From the NCBI RefSeq assembly GCF_013215705.1, contig NZ_JABSQR010000021.1:1-64000 (forward strand): a DNA stretch of 64,000 nt, read 5' to 3'. The translations under genes and the position numbers were made by a program. Shown piece by piece: positions 34,802 to 44,441 of the stretch. Source of the stretch: Moritella sp. GTDB taxonomy: Bacteria; Pseudomonadota; Gammaproteobacteria; Enterobacterales; Moritellaceae. A model generated the notes under the pieces. The model was not told the origin of the DNA and did no database searches. It worked only from the letters and a program-made list of their open reading frames with translations. Each line of letters begins with the position of its first letter. Position 1 is the first letter of the stretch.

Positions 34802-34831
34802 AATGGAATGCCGTATAACGTGAATTCCATT
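34802..34831. promoter_or_regulatory. Inverted repeat upstream of the yoaK-like gene
   Basis: AATGGAAT (34802-34809) and ATTCCATT (34824-34831) form perfect 8-bp arms with a 14-bp spacer, starting 20 bases upstream of the start codon. It is a possible operator; no regulator is assigned. Confidence 0.4.
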
Positions 34832-34965
34832 GTCATTTTATTACGATGCACAGTAGCAAATTTATTATTAATTACAAATCGAGAATCAAATATAGTGACT
34901 CTAAATCAAATAAAATACAGTAAACATACTAAAGCCTATTGTACCTGTATATAAAATTAGCTGAA

Positions 34966-35210
34966 CGATTGGTGTACTCTAAAATGCCCCAGCTTGTTAT
35001 GTTAAATGACCTAAACCACAACTCGGTGGCGGTAGCTTATGAGATTTCAGTGCTACGGCAGCAATAATTCAAGCACTGTCAGTTCAGTATTTAGCGTCAT
35101 CTGTGGAAGAATGCTGTGGAGATAGTGATTATCAGGGCGCGCCTTTAGATCTTAATCGTGTAGATTCTAATTACATGAATCATAAAGGGGTGCTGTATAC
35201 CAGTGGGTTG
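34966..35210 (+). pseudogene. Decayed duplicate of the inositol-monophosphatase 3' end
   Basis: The segment copies about 33850-34090 of the phosphatase gene, with many substitutions and in-frame stops (GGTAGCTTATGAGATTTC against GGTAGCTTATGGGATTTC, where a stop replaces Trp). The best-kept part runs from GATCTTAATCG to GTGCTGTATACC. Both copies point the same way and enclose the yoaK-like gene. A small ORF over it (35103-35291) is only what the decay left open. Confidence 0.85.
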
Positions 35211-35390
35211 CAGCATCAGATTTTATCTGATATCAAGATTATTATTCATGTCCCCGTTAAACTGATAAACCCAAGGTTATTAAATATTTAATGAACACTC
35301 CTTGTTGAATACTTTTGACTCTTTCAAGTTCTAGCATCCAGAACTTGTCTCTTTACTTTAAAACAGCAACCTTAGTACGACTTGATATGA

Positions 35391-35993
35391 CTAATCACCA
35401 AAGAAACGTTTATCTGAACCATATTTGGTCTTTAGAAGATAATTCACATCTCTATGCAGTCGGAACTTTCTAATTTCTCCAGTAGTTAATACAATTTCAA
35501 ATTTCATCCGCGTCGACAAAATCAAAAAATACAACCGTAAACCAGAGATTTCGTTATTGGTTATAAAATGCTTAAACATTAAATCCAAATCTAATTCTGC
35601 CTCTAAATCTGCCGTTGGACCTAAAGTCTTTTTGTTATCAGAAGTTTTATATTTAATTGCTTTATCACTTGCATAGCATGACGCAGATTCGTTTCCGACC
35701 AAATAATCAATGCAACGCATTACTTTCATAAATCCATGTATTTGAAGTCTTGGCGTGTCATCAATAATCAAAAGCGGAAGTCTAATACTTCTAATAGTTA
35801 TAGGCCTCTCGCTCTTGTTAACGACATTAAATAAAGCTACTGGACGGCCATCTATTTCTCGTAAGGATGATTTAGCTATTATTATAATCCTCTTTGAATG
35901 CCAAAGGTAAGTAAACCCTAAAATTGCAATGAAGACTCCAAGAATACTGATATATGGAGAAAGAGAAGAAAATTCATCTACTAACATGTTCAT
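35391..35993 (-). CDS. Membrane-anchored protein of unknown function beside the defence locus
   Basis: A 200-residue protein with one N-terminal membrane segment (about residues 12-30, ISILGVFIAILGFTYLW) and a cytoplasmic part with a beta-rich region (ALFNVVNKSERPITIRSIRL) that may be an immunoglobulin-like or similar fold. No family is recognised. It is on the same strand as the Lamassu-like genes and is the last gene of that stretch, 87 bases after the 89-aa gene. AT-rich codon use is like that of its upstream neighbours. Confidence 0.55.
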   Translation of the reverse strand: MNMLVDEFSSLSPYISILGVFIAILGFTYLWHSKRIIIIAKSSLREIDGRPVALFNVVNKSERPITIRSIRLPLLIIDDTPRLQIHGFMKVMRCIDYLVGNESASCYASDKAIKYKTSDNKKTLGPTADLEAELDLDLMFKHFITNNEISGLRLYFLILSTRMKFEIVLTTGEIRKFRLHRDVNYLLKTKYGSDKRFFGD

Positions 35994-36080
35994 AATCTCA
36001 AATTATAATCCTGCCAACAGCGGCAAGCATTTTTCAGTCAAAGAGGCATACGCCTAATTTTTCGCGCCTTATGGCAGTAA

Positions 36081-36350
36081 TTACGCTAGACGCCATGGTC
36101 CAGACTCTGACACTCGCTCAACTTTACCCTCAGAGGCTAACTCTTGAACGATTGCAGATACCCAATACTGCTGATTTGATGAGGTTGTTTTAGGGTAATG
36201 CCCCCAATCAAAACCACACGCCCTAAAAATGGTAGCAAGCTTCATGCCTTCACTATTTGGCTGACACATTGAGTTCGACAGCATAAATTCTAAAATTAGT
36301 TCTTTAGATAACGCTCGGATTTTATTTCCACGATCTTCAAATGAATTCAT
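36081..36350 (-). CDS. Small winged-helix-like protein of unknown function
   Basis: An 89-residue soluble protein. The C-terminal part (QQYWVSAIVQELASEGKVERV, about residues 60-85) has the helix plus beta-wing pattern of small winged-helix proteins. No family is assigned. It lies 153 bases downstream of the SMC-like gene on the same strand, with AGGGAG in the upstream region of the start (GGGAGTATT before ATG). A regulatory role for the defence locus is a guess. Confidence 0.5.
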   Translation of the reverse strand: MNSFEDRGNKIRALSKELILEFMLSNSMCQPNSEGMKLATIFRACGFDWGHYPKTTSSNQQYWVSAIVQELASEGKVERVSESGPWRLA

Positions 36351-36503
36351 AATACTCCCTGTTTAGTTTGTAGTAGTACAGTAATTTTGGCCACCTAACT
36401 AGAGACAAGATCACATATCCAAAAGGTGAAAAATAATATCACTACAACTTCACCTCCGGAGTAACAAAGGAAAATTAACTTCATTTTCCTTTGTTACTTA
36501 CAG

Positions 36504-38900
36504 CTACGCTTCTAATCGTTTCTTCTTCATATTTATAGGTAAAGACTTTAGACCCGCTTCGCTGTATTTATAATGAAAGTAATTAGCGACTTTACTTTCA
36601 TGAGTGGATAATAATACTTGCATATCAGGGAACTCATATCTCATCATCTGAACAAACGAAGCCATATTAACTTCGTCCATGGTTTGTACTGGATCATCAA
36701 TCATCAAAGTTGAGAGCTTTGATGGGTAAACTTTATTCATCGCCAGCATAAATGAAATAACAACACCTGCAAGCTGTCCTGAACTCATTGTATTCCACGC
36801 ATCATGACTATCATTGGGAGTAGCACTAAACTGCATAAATCCCTTAGCATTATTCGTTTCTGGGGTAATTAAAAAGATACCACTACCTTCAGGTCTAGAT
36901 TGTAATATTTTAGAACTATAAACAAAAAGCGGTATGGCAATATGTTTAGCTACATCTTTTTCATACGCTTTAATTTCATATTTATATTTCTTACTAAGAT
37001 CCATTATCTCAGTTCGTTTTACCGTTAATTTCCTAAGTTTTTCTTTTAGATCTGAAATTATTATCTCTTTAGCTTTATACGATGTAGAATTTTGTTGCAC
37101 CATTAACCGAGATAGTAATGTTAAGTCCTTACTAATATCGTTTGAATTAATAGACAATTTATCATTCTCATCAAATGCTAAGTTAAGAGTTTTAAAATCA
37201 TGAACAAAAGTTAAGTACGTTTTGGGCACTTCATCTAAGTATAAGTGTATATGACTGTTGATAAATGTAATCAGTTGTTCTTTGCTTTCGCTATAATTTT
37301 CATTAATTTCAAGTAAAGACTTATCAGTAAATGATGAGCAATCTCCAATATTTGATATAAGCCAATTCTTAACTACAACCATACGTTCAAATTCAAGTTT
37401 CTCAATATTTTTTATCTTCTTCAAATTTTCAAAATCAAAGTGTATGTATTTATCATACTTAGTCACAAATAGCCTCATTTTCGAAACCAAAGGGATCACA
37501 AGTCTTTTTATAAGATTTTTAGTAACAACCGTTAATGACTTACCATTTTCACCTAACTGCCCTTCAAAAAATGTTGTTTGTACATTATATTCATCGAGTA
37601 AATCTTGCAGTTTTGGTTTTAAATCACCGCATAACGGACAAGGTACATTTAGATACTCTGTAGTATCATCATGACCAAGATGCTCTCTGTAATTGGATAA
37701 TAAATTATCGCGGTTTTCATTAATTTTAATTAATAATGAACTTAATGAACCATTAGTCTTTGATAAACTATCAAAAGCTATTACATCTGAAGCAGATTTA
37801 TCATATTGTGTTGGGAAGTACCCTTTATATTTATTTAAAATATCTTCATTAAGGGTATTTGGCTCATCGTCATAAAGTTTTATTAACTCATTATAAATAT
37901 TCGCTTTCTTATTTGCACTTTTCCAAACCGAGTAATGTTTAGTCAACTTTACTATTTCATCATAACTATCAACGACACCAAACTTCATATAACTATCAAG
38001 TTGAGTTGTAGGATCTATTGTAATTTGTTTAATAAGGTGATTGAATTTGATACTTTCAAAATATAAAGGGTTTTTTAAAACCCAGTCAACGCCTTTTAAA
38101 TTATTTCTGTATGCTTCAAGTTGTTCAACAGTGTTAGATGATAAATCACTGAAAATAGAAAGTTTTCCACTTCCTAAATTATTTTCTTTATCATTTTCGT
38201 CAATGGTCGGTTTCGATAACTGGGCTAAATCTAATTCAGCGTTAGTGAAAACAGGAGTATAAAAATAAATTTTTTCTTTTAATTTTTCCGAAAGTAAATC
38301 TAACTTAGTTACCTTATCTGTTTCTTTTGTTGTACCAAATAAGTGGCTTATTTTATTATGTCGCGTGCTTTCATCAAGTTTTAAAAAATGGCATGTTTCC
38401 TCTTGTTGGATATAATTAAATAAGGTAAACGTTGAATCTAGTTTTTCATTTTCTAAAAGATTTTGTAAACCATCTACATCTAATTGTGTTTTTCTAATAT
38501 TATTACTAGTGACATCATCCGGCCACTGTTCAGATTCAAAACGTTTGATAACATTTTTGTAATCAGAAACCCTCCCTTCAGCCCCTGAAATATCTGCAGG
38601 TATATATATGCCGATGACTAAAGATGTTTCATCATTATTCAGCAGTTCCAAGTGAATCGTGGTTTGCTTTCCGTTATCACCTTTAAGAATATGATCCTTT
38701 TTAACTTTGGTGTCAGTTTGCTTGATTCGAGAAATCTCACCTGTGAAACACAATTCAACAGCATCAAATATTGTCGTTTTACCAAAACCGTTAGGGCCAT
38801 CAAAAAGAATTAAATCATTACCGGTAAAGTCAAAATAAACTGGTTCGATAAAAGATTTAAAATTTTCGATCCGCATTCGTCCTAATTTAATCATCAACAT
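36504..38900 (-). CDS. SMC/Rad50-like ATPase of a Lamassu (DdmC/LmuB-like) system
   Basis: A 798-residue ABC ATPase of the SMC / Rad50 type. Walker A is GPNGFGKT (about residues 35-42), a long coiled-coil-prone middle follows with a zinc-hook-like CPLCGD (Cys421, Cys424), and the C-terminal head has the signature MSSGQLAG and Walker B STLMIDDPVQTMDE. It is the last of three overlapping genes (14-base overlap). In Lamassu the SMC protein senses foreign DNA, thought to be ends or palindromes, and releases the nuclease. The ATG at 38900 is used; 38894 is also possible. Confidence 0.85.
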   Translation of the reverse strand: MLMIKLGRMRIENFKSFIEPVYFDFTGNDLILFDGPNGFGKTTIFDAVELCFTGEISRIKQTDTKVKKDHILKGDNGKQTTIHLELLNNDETSLVIGIYIPADISGAEGRVSDYKNVIKRFESEQWPDDVTSNNIRKTQLDVDGLQNLLENEKLDSTFTLFNYIQQEETCHFLKLDESTRHNKISHLFGTTKETDKVTKLDLLSEKLKEKIYFYTPVFTNAELDLAQLSKPTIDENDKENNLGSGKLSIFSDLSSNTVEQLEAYRNNLKGVDWVLKNPLYFESIKFNHLIKQITIDPTTQLDSYMKFGVVDSYDEIVKLTKHYSVWKSANKKANIYNELIKLYDDEPNTLNEDILNKYKGYFPTQYDKSASDVIAFDSLSKTNGSLSSLLIKINENRDNLLSNYREHLGHDDTTEYLNVPCPLCGDLKPKLQDLLDEYNVQTTFFEGQLGENGKSLTVVTKNLIKRLVIPLVSKMRLFVTKYDKYIHFDFENLKKIKNIEKLEFERMVVVKNWLISNIGDCSSFTDKSLLEINENYSESKEQLITFINSHIHLYLDEVPKTYLTFVHDFKTLNLAFDENDKLSINSNDISKDLTLLSRLMVQQNSTSYKAKEIIISDLKEKLRKLTVKRTEIMDLSKKYKYEIKAYEKDVAKHIAIPLFVYSSKILQSRPEGSGIFLITPETNNAKGFMQFSATPNDSHDAWNTMSSGQLAGVVISFMLAMNKVYPSKLSTLMIDDPVQTMDEVNMASFVQMMRYEFPDMQVLLSTHESKVANYFHYKYSEAGLKSLPINMKKKRLEA

Positions 38901-39642
38901 TTTCCTTTACTATTTCGGCAAACCAATCGTCTAACTTATTTATATCAAGAGCTAATAATTCATCACAGTTTACTCGCTGTAGTTCTGATAATTTACTGTC
39001 TATTTTTTGTTGTAAATTTTCCTGACTAGATTCCTTAACCAGTAACGTTAAGAACGGAAGTTTTTCATAGAGCTTCGCTACAAAAGAATATTCAATTCCT
39101 TTATCAGTCACCCCTAATCGCTCAGAGTTAGTAAACTCATTAAATCGTCCAGTATCTGAGATCAAGTGTTGAACATAAGGGATATAGTTGTCTTTGTGTT
39201 CATCAAAACAACTTGTAATAATTGGAAGTTCTTTTGTAGATATTGATAAGACTTGTTTCTTAAAAAAATATGGATCTTCTTCAATCAAAATAGCCTGTTT
39301 CATCACATCATTTTTTACACTATCGTCATAATAACTCACAATAATTAAGGTTGCATTTTTATCAAATGAAGATGATATCTTTACTTTATCACTATTTATT
39401 TGTTCAAATTTATCGGTGCCATTTTTAATTAATGAAGCTAATTTTATTTGAATATCGTTAGTAACATAAGGAAGTAATTTTTCAGGAACGTTGAGATAGA
39501 TGAAGTAATCGCCTTGCCGTTTATGGGCGATATATATTTCAGTTGAAAAATCATAATCTTCCTCAACGTATTCAATTTTTGCTAAAGAAAATGCTGATTC
39601 AATGAAAATACATGCCATCAGCTTATCAAATAAGTTATCCAT
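38887..39642 (-). CDS. Middle component of a Lamassu (DdmB/LmuC-like) system
   Basis: A 251-residue protein with no motif that I can name alone. It is acidic, mixed alpha/beta, with an N-terminal MDNLFDKLMACIFIESAF helix. It lies between the nuclease and the SMC-type ATPase with overlaps of 8 and 14 bases, exactly the place and size class of the small bridging subunit (LmuC / DdmB, middle component of ABC three-component systems). GGAG lies seven bases before the ATG. The identity rests on position, not on recognised homology. Confidence 0.7.
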   Translation of the reverse strand: MDNLFDKLMACIFIESAFSLAKIEYVEEDYDFSTEIYIAHKRQGDYFIYLNVPEKLLPYVTNDIQIKLASLIKNGTDKFEQINSDKVKISSSFDKNATLIIVSYYDDSVKNDVMKQAILIEEDPYFFKKQVLSISTKELPIITSCFDEHKDNYIPYVQHLISDTGRFNEFTNSERLGVTDKGIEYSFVAKLYEKLPFLTLLVKESSQENLQQKIDSKLSELQRVNCDELLALDINKLDDWFAEIVKENVDD

Positions 39643-41281
39643 TAATTTCTCCTAATGCTTTACGACTGTCCATGAAGCTAACTTCCTTTTTTTCGGTTAT
39701 TTTATCTGACTCTTTTACTGCTGAATTTGCCTGTTCATAACTTTCGACTTCAGTTATTTTTTCTATTCCAGCTGAAATTACATCTTGAGAGTCCGTGGAA
39801 TTCACGACAATGTAATCAACATTTGCATGAATTAACGATTGGTTGCTATGATTGTCGGCTAATCCTTTCCTGACAGTATTAATTTCTCTATCTTTCCGTC
39901 TTTCTCTTGAAAAATTAAAGTCAATACAACTAGGTTGATATTCAAAAGTATTGTTTTGACAACTAAGTGTTAATTTCCCTGATGGCTTACTCACCTCTTG
40001 AATGAAATCTAGAAAGATACTTTTAATTTTTTTTGGCTCTGATATCGCATCATAAAACTCTCGAGTATTAAAACTCAGTATTTCGTGTGGGTATATTTGC
40101 CTTAAGAAGCTAACACAGTCATCTGGAAAATAATCATCTACGATATTTATCCGTACTGACTCCAGCCTTGTAATAAACTGATTATATTCCTCAACATCTA
40201 TATCAGAAGTTGAATACTTCATATCTTCATAAAGCTCTTCTAGCTGTTCTTTGTAGGCTTTTTCAAAGTTTTCTCGACAAACTAAATTCCAATAAACATT
40301 ATCTTGAACTCGATAGATTTTTTTTAACTCGCAAACAATTTCCTTAAAATAGATACTTGGCTTAGTTCGTTGCAAATAAGGAAGATGAATGTCTCGCTTA
40401 TCTCTGATATGCTGATGTCTTGTTACTAAATTCTTGTCAATCAATGCACATAAAGCCGTTTTATATAATTTAACGTCTGCTTCTGAAAAAGTTGTTCTTA
40501 GATGAAATAACGCTAAAAGATCACCGATTTGCCTATCTAGCTCAATATTAAGCGCATCATCGGATAATGCTAAATTGTAGGCTGTGGGATTATCAAAGCT
40601 AAGAAAGATCTGTTGACAAGAAAGGCTCTTGGGCTGAGCTAACCCAACAACTAAATGACTGGGTATTCCATTGGTTTGGGAAATAGCTTCTAAAGGTGGG
40701 TTAACTATATCTGCAGTATGAAAATAGGTAGTTGATGAGCGAAACGCTTTTTGTGACAACAATTCAAAATCATTAAAGCACTTAGTAATATTGTCACGAT
40801 ACTTAGTGTTAACAGATAGTACATTAACCTTCCAATTACGATCTAGTAATCCATTACCATCAATAAGTTTGTGATCATTTATTTCACTTTTGATATTTGC
40901 TTTTAATCTAGCTGTATCACCTGCTACTTTTACCTTAAAAGTAAAGTATTTGAATATATCAGTATCAGACAGCACACCATTCTTCCGATTCAAAATAGTC
41001 GTGATTGCTTCAGCATGATCTTTGAACCTATTATCGGCTTTATGTTTGACCTGATGAAGTGATAAGTAATTACTACCCTTCTTAATAGCAAAATCTTCGA
41101 TCCATTCATATTCAATATGGTGTTCACCAAGAAAAACATTAAAAGAGGGCAGACCTACACCGCATTGAGCTTCATTTAGAATATTTTCCAAGCAAACATA
41201 AAGACCAACTTTACCTTGATAATTGTAGCCATTCCAAGAGGGGGTCGCATCATGCAACACGCTTTTAACTGAGTCCACCAC
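39635..41281 (-). CDS. Cap4/DUF4297-like nuclease effector of a Lamassu (DdmA/LmuA-like) system
   Basis: A 548-residue protein. The N-terminal domain begins WNGYNYQGKVGLYVCLENI and contains EYEWIEDFAI (Asp63) and SLHQVKH (Gln77-x-Lys79), the pattern of the PD-(D/E)xK fold nuclease found in Cap4 (DUF4297) proteins. The remaining 400 residues are helical and unassigned and should bind the partner subunits. The start is a GTG with AAAGGA upstream. By analogy to Lamassu-Cap4 and Vibrio DdmABC, it would cut DNA non-specifically once activated by phage or plasmid DNA. The call joins the motif with gene order. Confidence 0.82.
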   Translation of the reverse strand: MVDSVKSVLHDATPSWNGYNYQGKVGLYVCLENILNEAQCGVGLPSFNVFLGEHHIEYEWIEDFAIKKGSNYLSLHQVKHKADNRFKDHAEAITTILNRKNGVLSDTDIFKYFTFKVKVAGDTARLKANIKSEINDHKLIDGNGLLDRNWKVNVLSVNTKYRDNITKCFNDFELLSQKAFRSSTTYFHTADIVNPPLEAISQTNGIPSHLVVGLAQPKSLSCQQIFLSFDNPTAYNLALSDDALNIELDRQIGDLLALFHLRTTFSEADVKLYKTALCALIDKNLVTRHQHIRDKRDIHLPYLQRTKPSIYFKEIVCELKKIYRVQDNVYWNLVCRENFEKAYKEQLEELYEDMKYSTSDIDVEEYNQFITRLESVRINIVDDYFPDDCVSFLRQIYPHEILSFNTREFYDAISEPKKIKSIFLDFIQEVSKPSGKLTLSCQNNTFEYQPSCIDFNFSRERRKDREINTVRKGLADNHSNQSLIHANVDYIVVNSTDSQDVISAGIEKITEVESYEQANSAVKESDKITEKKEVSFMDSRKALGEING

Positions 41282-41554
41282 TAAAAATTCCTTTAAAATA
41301 AAACAGAGTGTAATAACAGGATCATCAATTTACTTTAGCTAGTAATACTATGTTCCATACCGCCAATGTTTAGATAAAAAGATAATCGCCACATATATTA
41401 CTAATTGAGTATTTTCACTTAATACCATCTCAATTTCAATAAGATAAGTTAACAAATCAATTATGGGTAACAATAAATTTTTAACTAAGAATCCATTAGA
41501 TTATAAATAATGCAATTTAAGTCATTCGTAATGAGAAAGCGTCCAGATAGCTAC
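41282..41554. other. AT-rich region upstream of the defence operon
   Basis: No gene is visible. It should hold the promoter of the minus-strand nuclease-ATPase operon. Several A/T-rich hexamers are possible, but none is a convincing promoter pair. Confidence 0.4.
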
Positions 41555-41585
41555 AAAAAAAGGAAACCAATTGGCTTCCTTTGTA
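41555..41585 (-). terminator. Terminator of torA
   Basis: On the minus strand AAAGGAA-G-CC-AATT-GG-T-TTCCTTT forms a hairpin followed by a run of seven T. It lies 92 bases after the torA stop, between torA and the defence operon promoter region. Confidence 0.8.
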
Positions 41586-41676
41586 TCATGACAGTGAGGT
41601 GAGACTCACTGCGACGTGCATAGTATGGAGGTCGAGACTCCATACTTGTTAAAATCAGCCATTCCTATGTTAAGTG

Positions 41677-44328
41677 TTAAATAGCGTCTTTCGCATTCTT
41701 CATCAAGAAGTCGAGTACTAAGCCCTGCTCTTCTGGGTTTAGACCAGCGCGTGGGAACATACTTTTGGTGATACCTTTCCACTGTAGTTTCGTAAAGTGG
41801 GTGGTGTCTTTTGGACCATGACAAACGGTACAACGTTGATAGAAGATCTTTTCACCCGGGCTTAAGTTTTCACTTACTTTAGCTTTCAAGTTTGAAACGC
41901 GAGCTAGACCATAAACAATCGCAAATTCGGCTTTAGACTTATCGATGATCGCAGGTTTGGTGTATGCCTGGTTCGGTCCATCAGGATCGGTACATTTCTT
42001 CATTCTCACTAACACAGTATTAGCGGTTGTTGCCTGACTCAAGCCACTTGAGGCCTTGTCTGACGTGAGAAAGTTAACCAAACCACTGTTACAACGACCT
42101 TTACTGTCAACCGATGGCCAGCAACCTTCATAAATACTGATAACACCTTTCATGATGCGAGCGTCGACACGGGCACCTACTAAAATAGAACCACGCTTGT
42201 TGTATACTTCTATCAAGTCGCCATCTTTAATGCCACGACTTGCCGCGTCTTCTGGACTCATTAAGCAAGGTTCACGGCCTTGAATATTGTCGATATCACG
42301 AATGCTGGTATTAGCCATTTGTGAGTGTAAACGCATACGAGGGTGCGGGCTTACTACGTGTAATTCATCTTCTTCTGCATTACCTAAGTATTCATGCGGC
42401 GGGAAGAAGGTTGGGATTGGCGGGCAATCTGCCAATTTATACTTAGCAAAATCACTCGAGTAAAGTTCAATTTTACCCGATGTCGTTGCTAACGGGTTTT
42501 TCACTGGATCGGTATAGAAATCACCATGGCGAACCCACTTGTTGGCTTCCAGTGGTACTTCCATGTGGGCAATACCTTGCTCCCAGAACGCTTTAAACGG
42601 CATAGTTGCAGAACTCTTCGCGTACGCGGCTTCAATCATTTGCATCACGGATTGGCCTTGTTCCATGAACTGATATTCAACATTGAACAGGCTAGATAGA
42701 CGGCGGAAGATCTCGATATCATCTAGGCTCTCTGCCTGCGGTTTAATGATCTGACGCATCGCATAGACTTTATCATTACTGTAAGTACCGCCAGAGGTAA
42801 TATCGTTACGCTCTACCGTTGTGGTTGCTGGTAATACAATATCTGACCAGCGAGTAGATGCACACCACCACGGGTCTTGGCACACAACGGTATCAACATT
42901 TTGCAGTGCTTTGATCAACTTGTTAGTGTCTTGCTGATGCGACATGAAGTTGTTACCCGAGTTATAAATCATTTTTACCAGCGGGTATTTATGGGTTGAA
43001 CCGTTATGGGTAAACTCGCCACCTGGGTTGTTTAACATTTCGGTAATACGTGATGCAGGGCAGTAAGCTTTAACCAAATTACGACCTTGCGATAAACCAG
43101 CAGGCATAGACTTACCAGAAACCGGCATGCCACCACAACCATAGTGCCAGCTGAAACCAACACCTTCACCTGGTTTACCTATGCCACCTAACATGCTTGA
43201 AAACGCGATGATTGCCCAATGTTGCATTTCACCGTGATCTTGACGTTGCAGTGACCATGCACCCGCAAACTGGGTTCGGTTATCAGCGAACATTTTTGCT
43301 AATTCAATGATTTTAGCTTCTGGAATACCAGTAATCTTAGCTGCCCACTTCGGGGTTTTCTCTTCACTGCCGTCTTGACCTAACAGTGATGGCAAGAATT
43401 TTTCGAAACCAACGGTGTACGTATCTAGGTATTTTTCATCATGTAAGTCATTTTTGTACAGGTAATGACACATAGATAAGAACAGTGCCGTATCTGTACC
43501 TGGAATGATCTTAACCCACTCACAATCTAATGCTTCATCGGTAATAGTGAACTGTGGGTTAATGGAAACAAACTTAATGCCCTTGTTCTTAATTGCTTCC
43601 CAACGTGGGTACATTTGATGATCGGCTACGCGAAATTCAACACGATTATTTTTGAACGGATCACAACCGATCATACAGAATACTTGGGTATTATCGCGTA
43701 CTTGTTCCCAGGCTGTTTGCGGTGAGTATACTTCCATGTCACCGATGATATGTGGCAGACTGATTTGTGATGCGCCACCTGAGTAATCACCCGATGTTAA
43801 GCTACAACCACCAATCATGTTAAAGAAACGGCCTTGTAATACGTTCGGACGGAACACACCAGCATGGCTCCAGCCACCATAAGAACTACTAAAAATACCT
43901 TCGTTACCGGCTTTATCAATGGTATCGAGAATAGCTTTAGCCGTTAGACCAAGTGCCACATCCCAAGAAACCCGCACGAACTCTTCTTTACCCCGTAATT
44001 CAACTTTGGTATCGCCAGTGCCGTTAGTCATACCGTCTAGATACGACTGACGTACCATAGGATAATTCACCCGAGTTTCGTGGTAAGTTCTGCTTAATAC
44101 CCCCTCAGTCAGCATTTTAGTTGGCATCGCATCAATGTCTGATAACGTCTGCACACCAATAAGTTTGCCGTCTTTTACCACAGCTTTAAATGCACCGTAA
44201 TGACTTGCATGTGGGATCAATTCGATATCTTTAGCAAATACGGCCTTGGGACCAAACAACGTCAGCGCTGGTACGGCTCCTGCGGCTGCTAATGAAGATT
44301 TCAAGAAACTTCGACGACTAATACTCAT
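41677..44328 (-). CDS. torA: TMAO reductase with C-terminal cytochrome c domain
   Basis: An 883-residue periplasmic molybdoenzyme that reduces trimethylamine N-oxide. It starts with a Tat signal (SRRSFLK, cleavage near residues 30-33); the Mo-bis-MGD ligand Ser is in GDYS of the TSGDYSGGASQ stretch. The family length ends near residue 815. A further 67 residues contain CTVCH and a Met-rich helical region, a monohaem c-type domain like the C-terminal domain of TorC. The ATG at 44328 has GGGGGA upstream and is far better than 44463. No torC or torD is beside it. Four tor boxes lie upstream and a terminator follows. Confidence 0.9.
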   Translation of the reverse strand: MSISRRSFLKSSLAAAGAVPALTLFGPKAVFAKDIELIPHASHYGAFKAVVKDGKLIGVQTLSDIDAMPTKMLTEGVLSRTYHETRVNYPMVRQSYLDGMTNGTGDTKVELRGKEEFVRVSWDVALGLTAKAILDTIDKAGNEGIFSSSYGGWSHAGVFRPNVLQGRFFNMIGGCSLTSGDYSGGASQISLPHIIGDMEVYSPQTAWEQVRDNTQVFCMIGCDPFKNNRVEFRVADHQMYPRWEAIKNKGIKFVSINPQFTITDEALDCEWVKIIPGTDTALFLSMCHYLYKNDLHDEKYLDTYTVGFEKFLPSLLGQDGSEEKTPKWAAKITGIPEAKIIELAKMFADNRTQFAGAWSLQRQDHGEMQHWAIIAFSSMLGGIGKPGEGVGFSWHYGCGGMPVSGKSMPAGLSQGRNLVKAYCPASRITEMLNNPGGEFTHNGSTHKYPLVKMIYNSGNNFMSHQQDTNKLIKALQNVDTVVCQDPWWCASTRWSDIVLPATTTVERNDITSGGTYSNDKVYAMRQIIKPQAESLDDIEIFRRLSSLFNVEYQFMEQGQSVMQMIEAAYAKSSATMPFKAFWEQGIAHMEVPLEANKWVRHGDFYTDPVKNPLATTSGKIELYSSDFAKYKLADCPPIPTFFPPHEYLGNAEEDELHVVSPHPRMRLHSQMANTSIRDIDNIQGREPCLMSPEDAASRGIKDGDLIEVYNKRGSILVGARVDARIMKGVISIYEGCWPSVDSKGRCNSGLVNFLTSDKASSGLSQATTANTVLVRMKKCTDPDGPNQAYTKPAIIDKSKAEFAIVYGLARVSNLKAKVSENLSPGEKIFYQRCTVCHGPKDTTHFTKLQWKGITKSMFPRAGLNPEEQGLVLDFLMKNAKDAI

Positions 44329-44441
44329 AATTTCTGTCCCCCTGAGGATTGTGTAAGTTAAGTACAGTAATACTAAGTTACTGCTTTTTAACCATACAAT
44401 AATGAAATATTGAGAATGAAACCACCGCATAATATGACTAA

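Noticed and set aside
35103-35291. 62-codon ORF downstream of the yoaK-like gene
   Set aside because: It is the open part of the decayed phosphatase 3' copy, not a separate gene.
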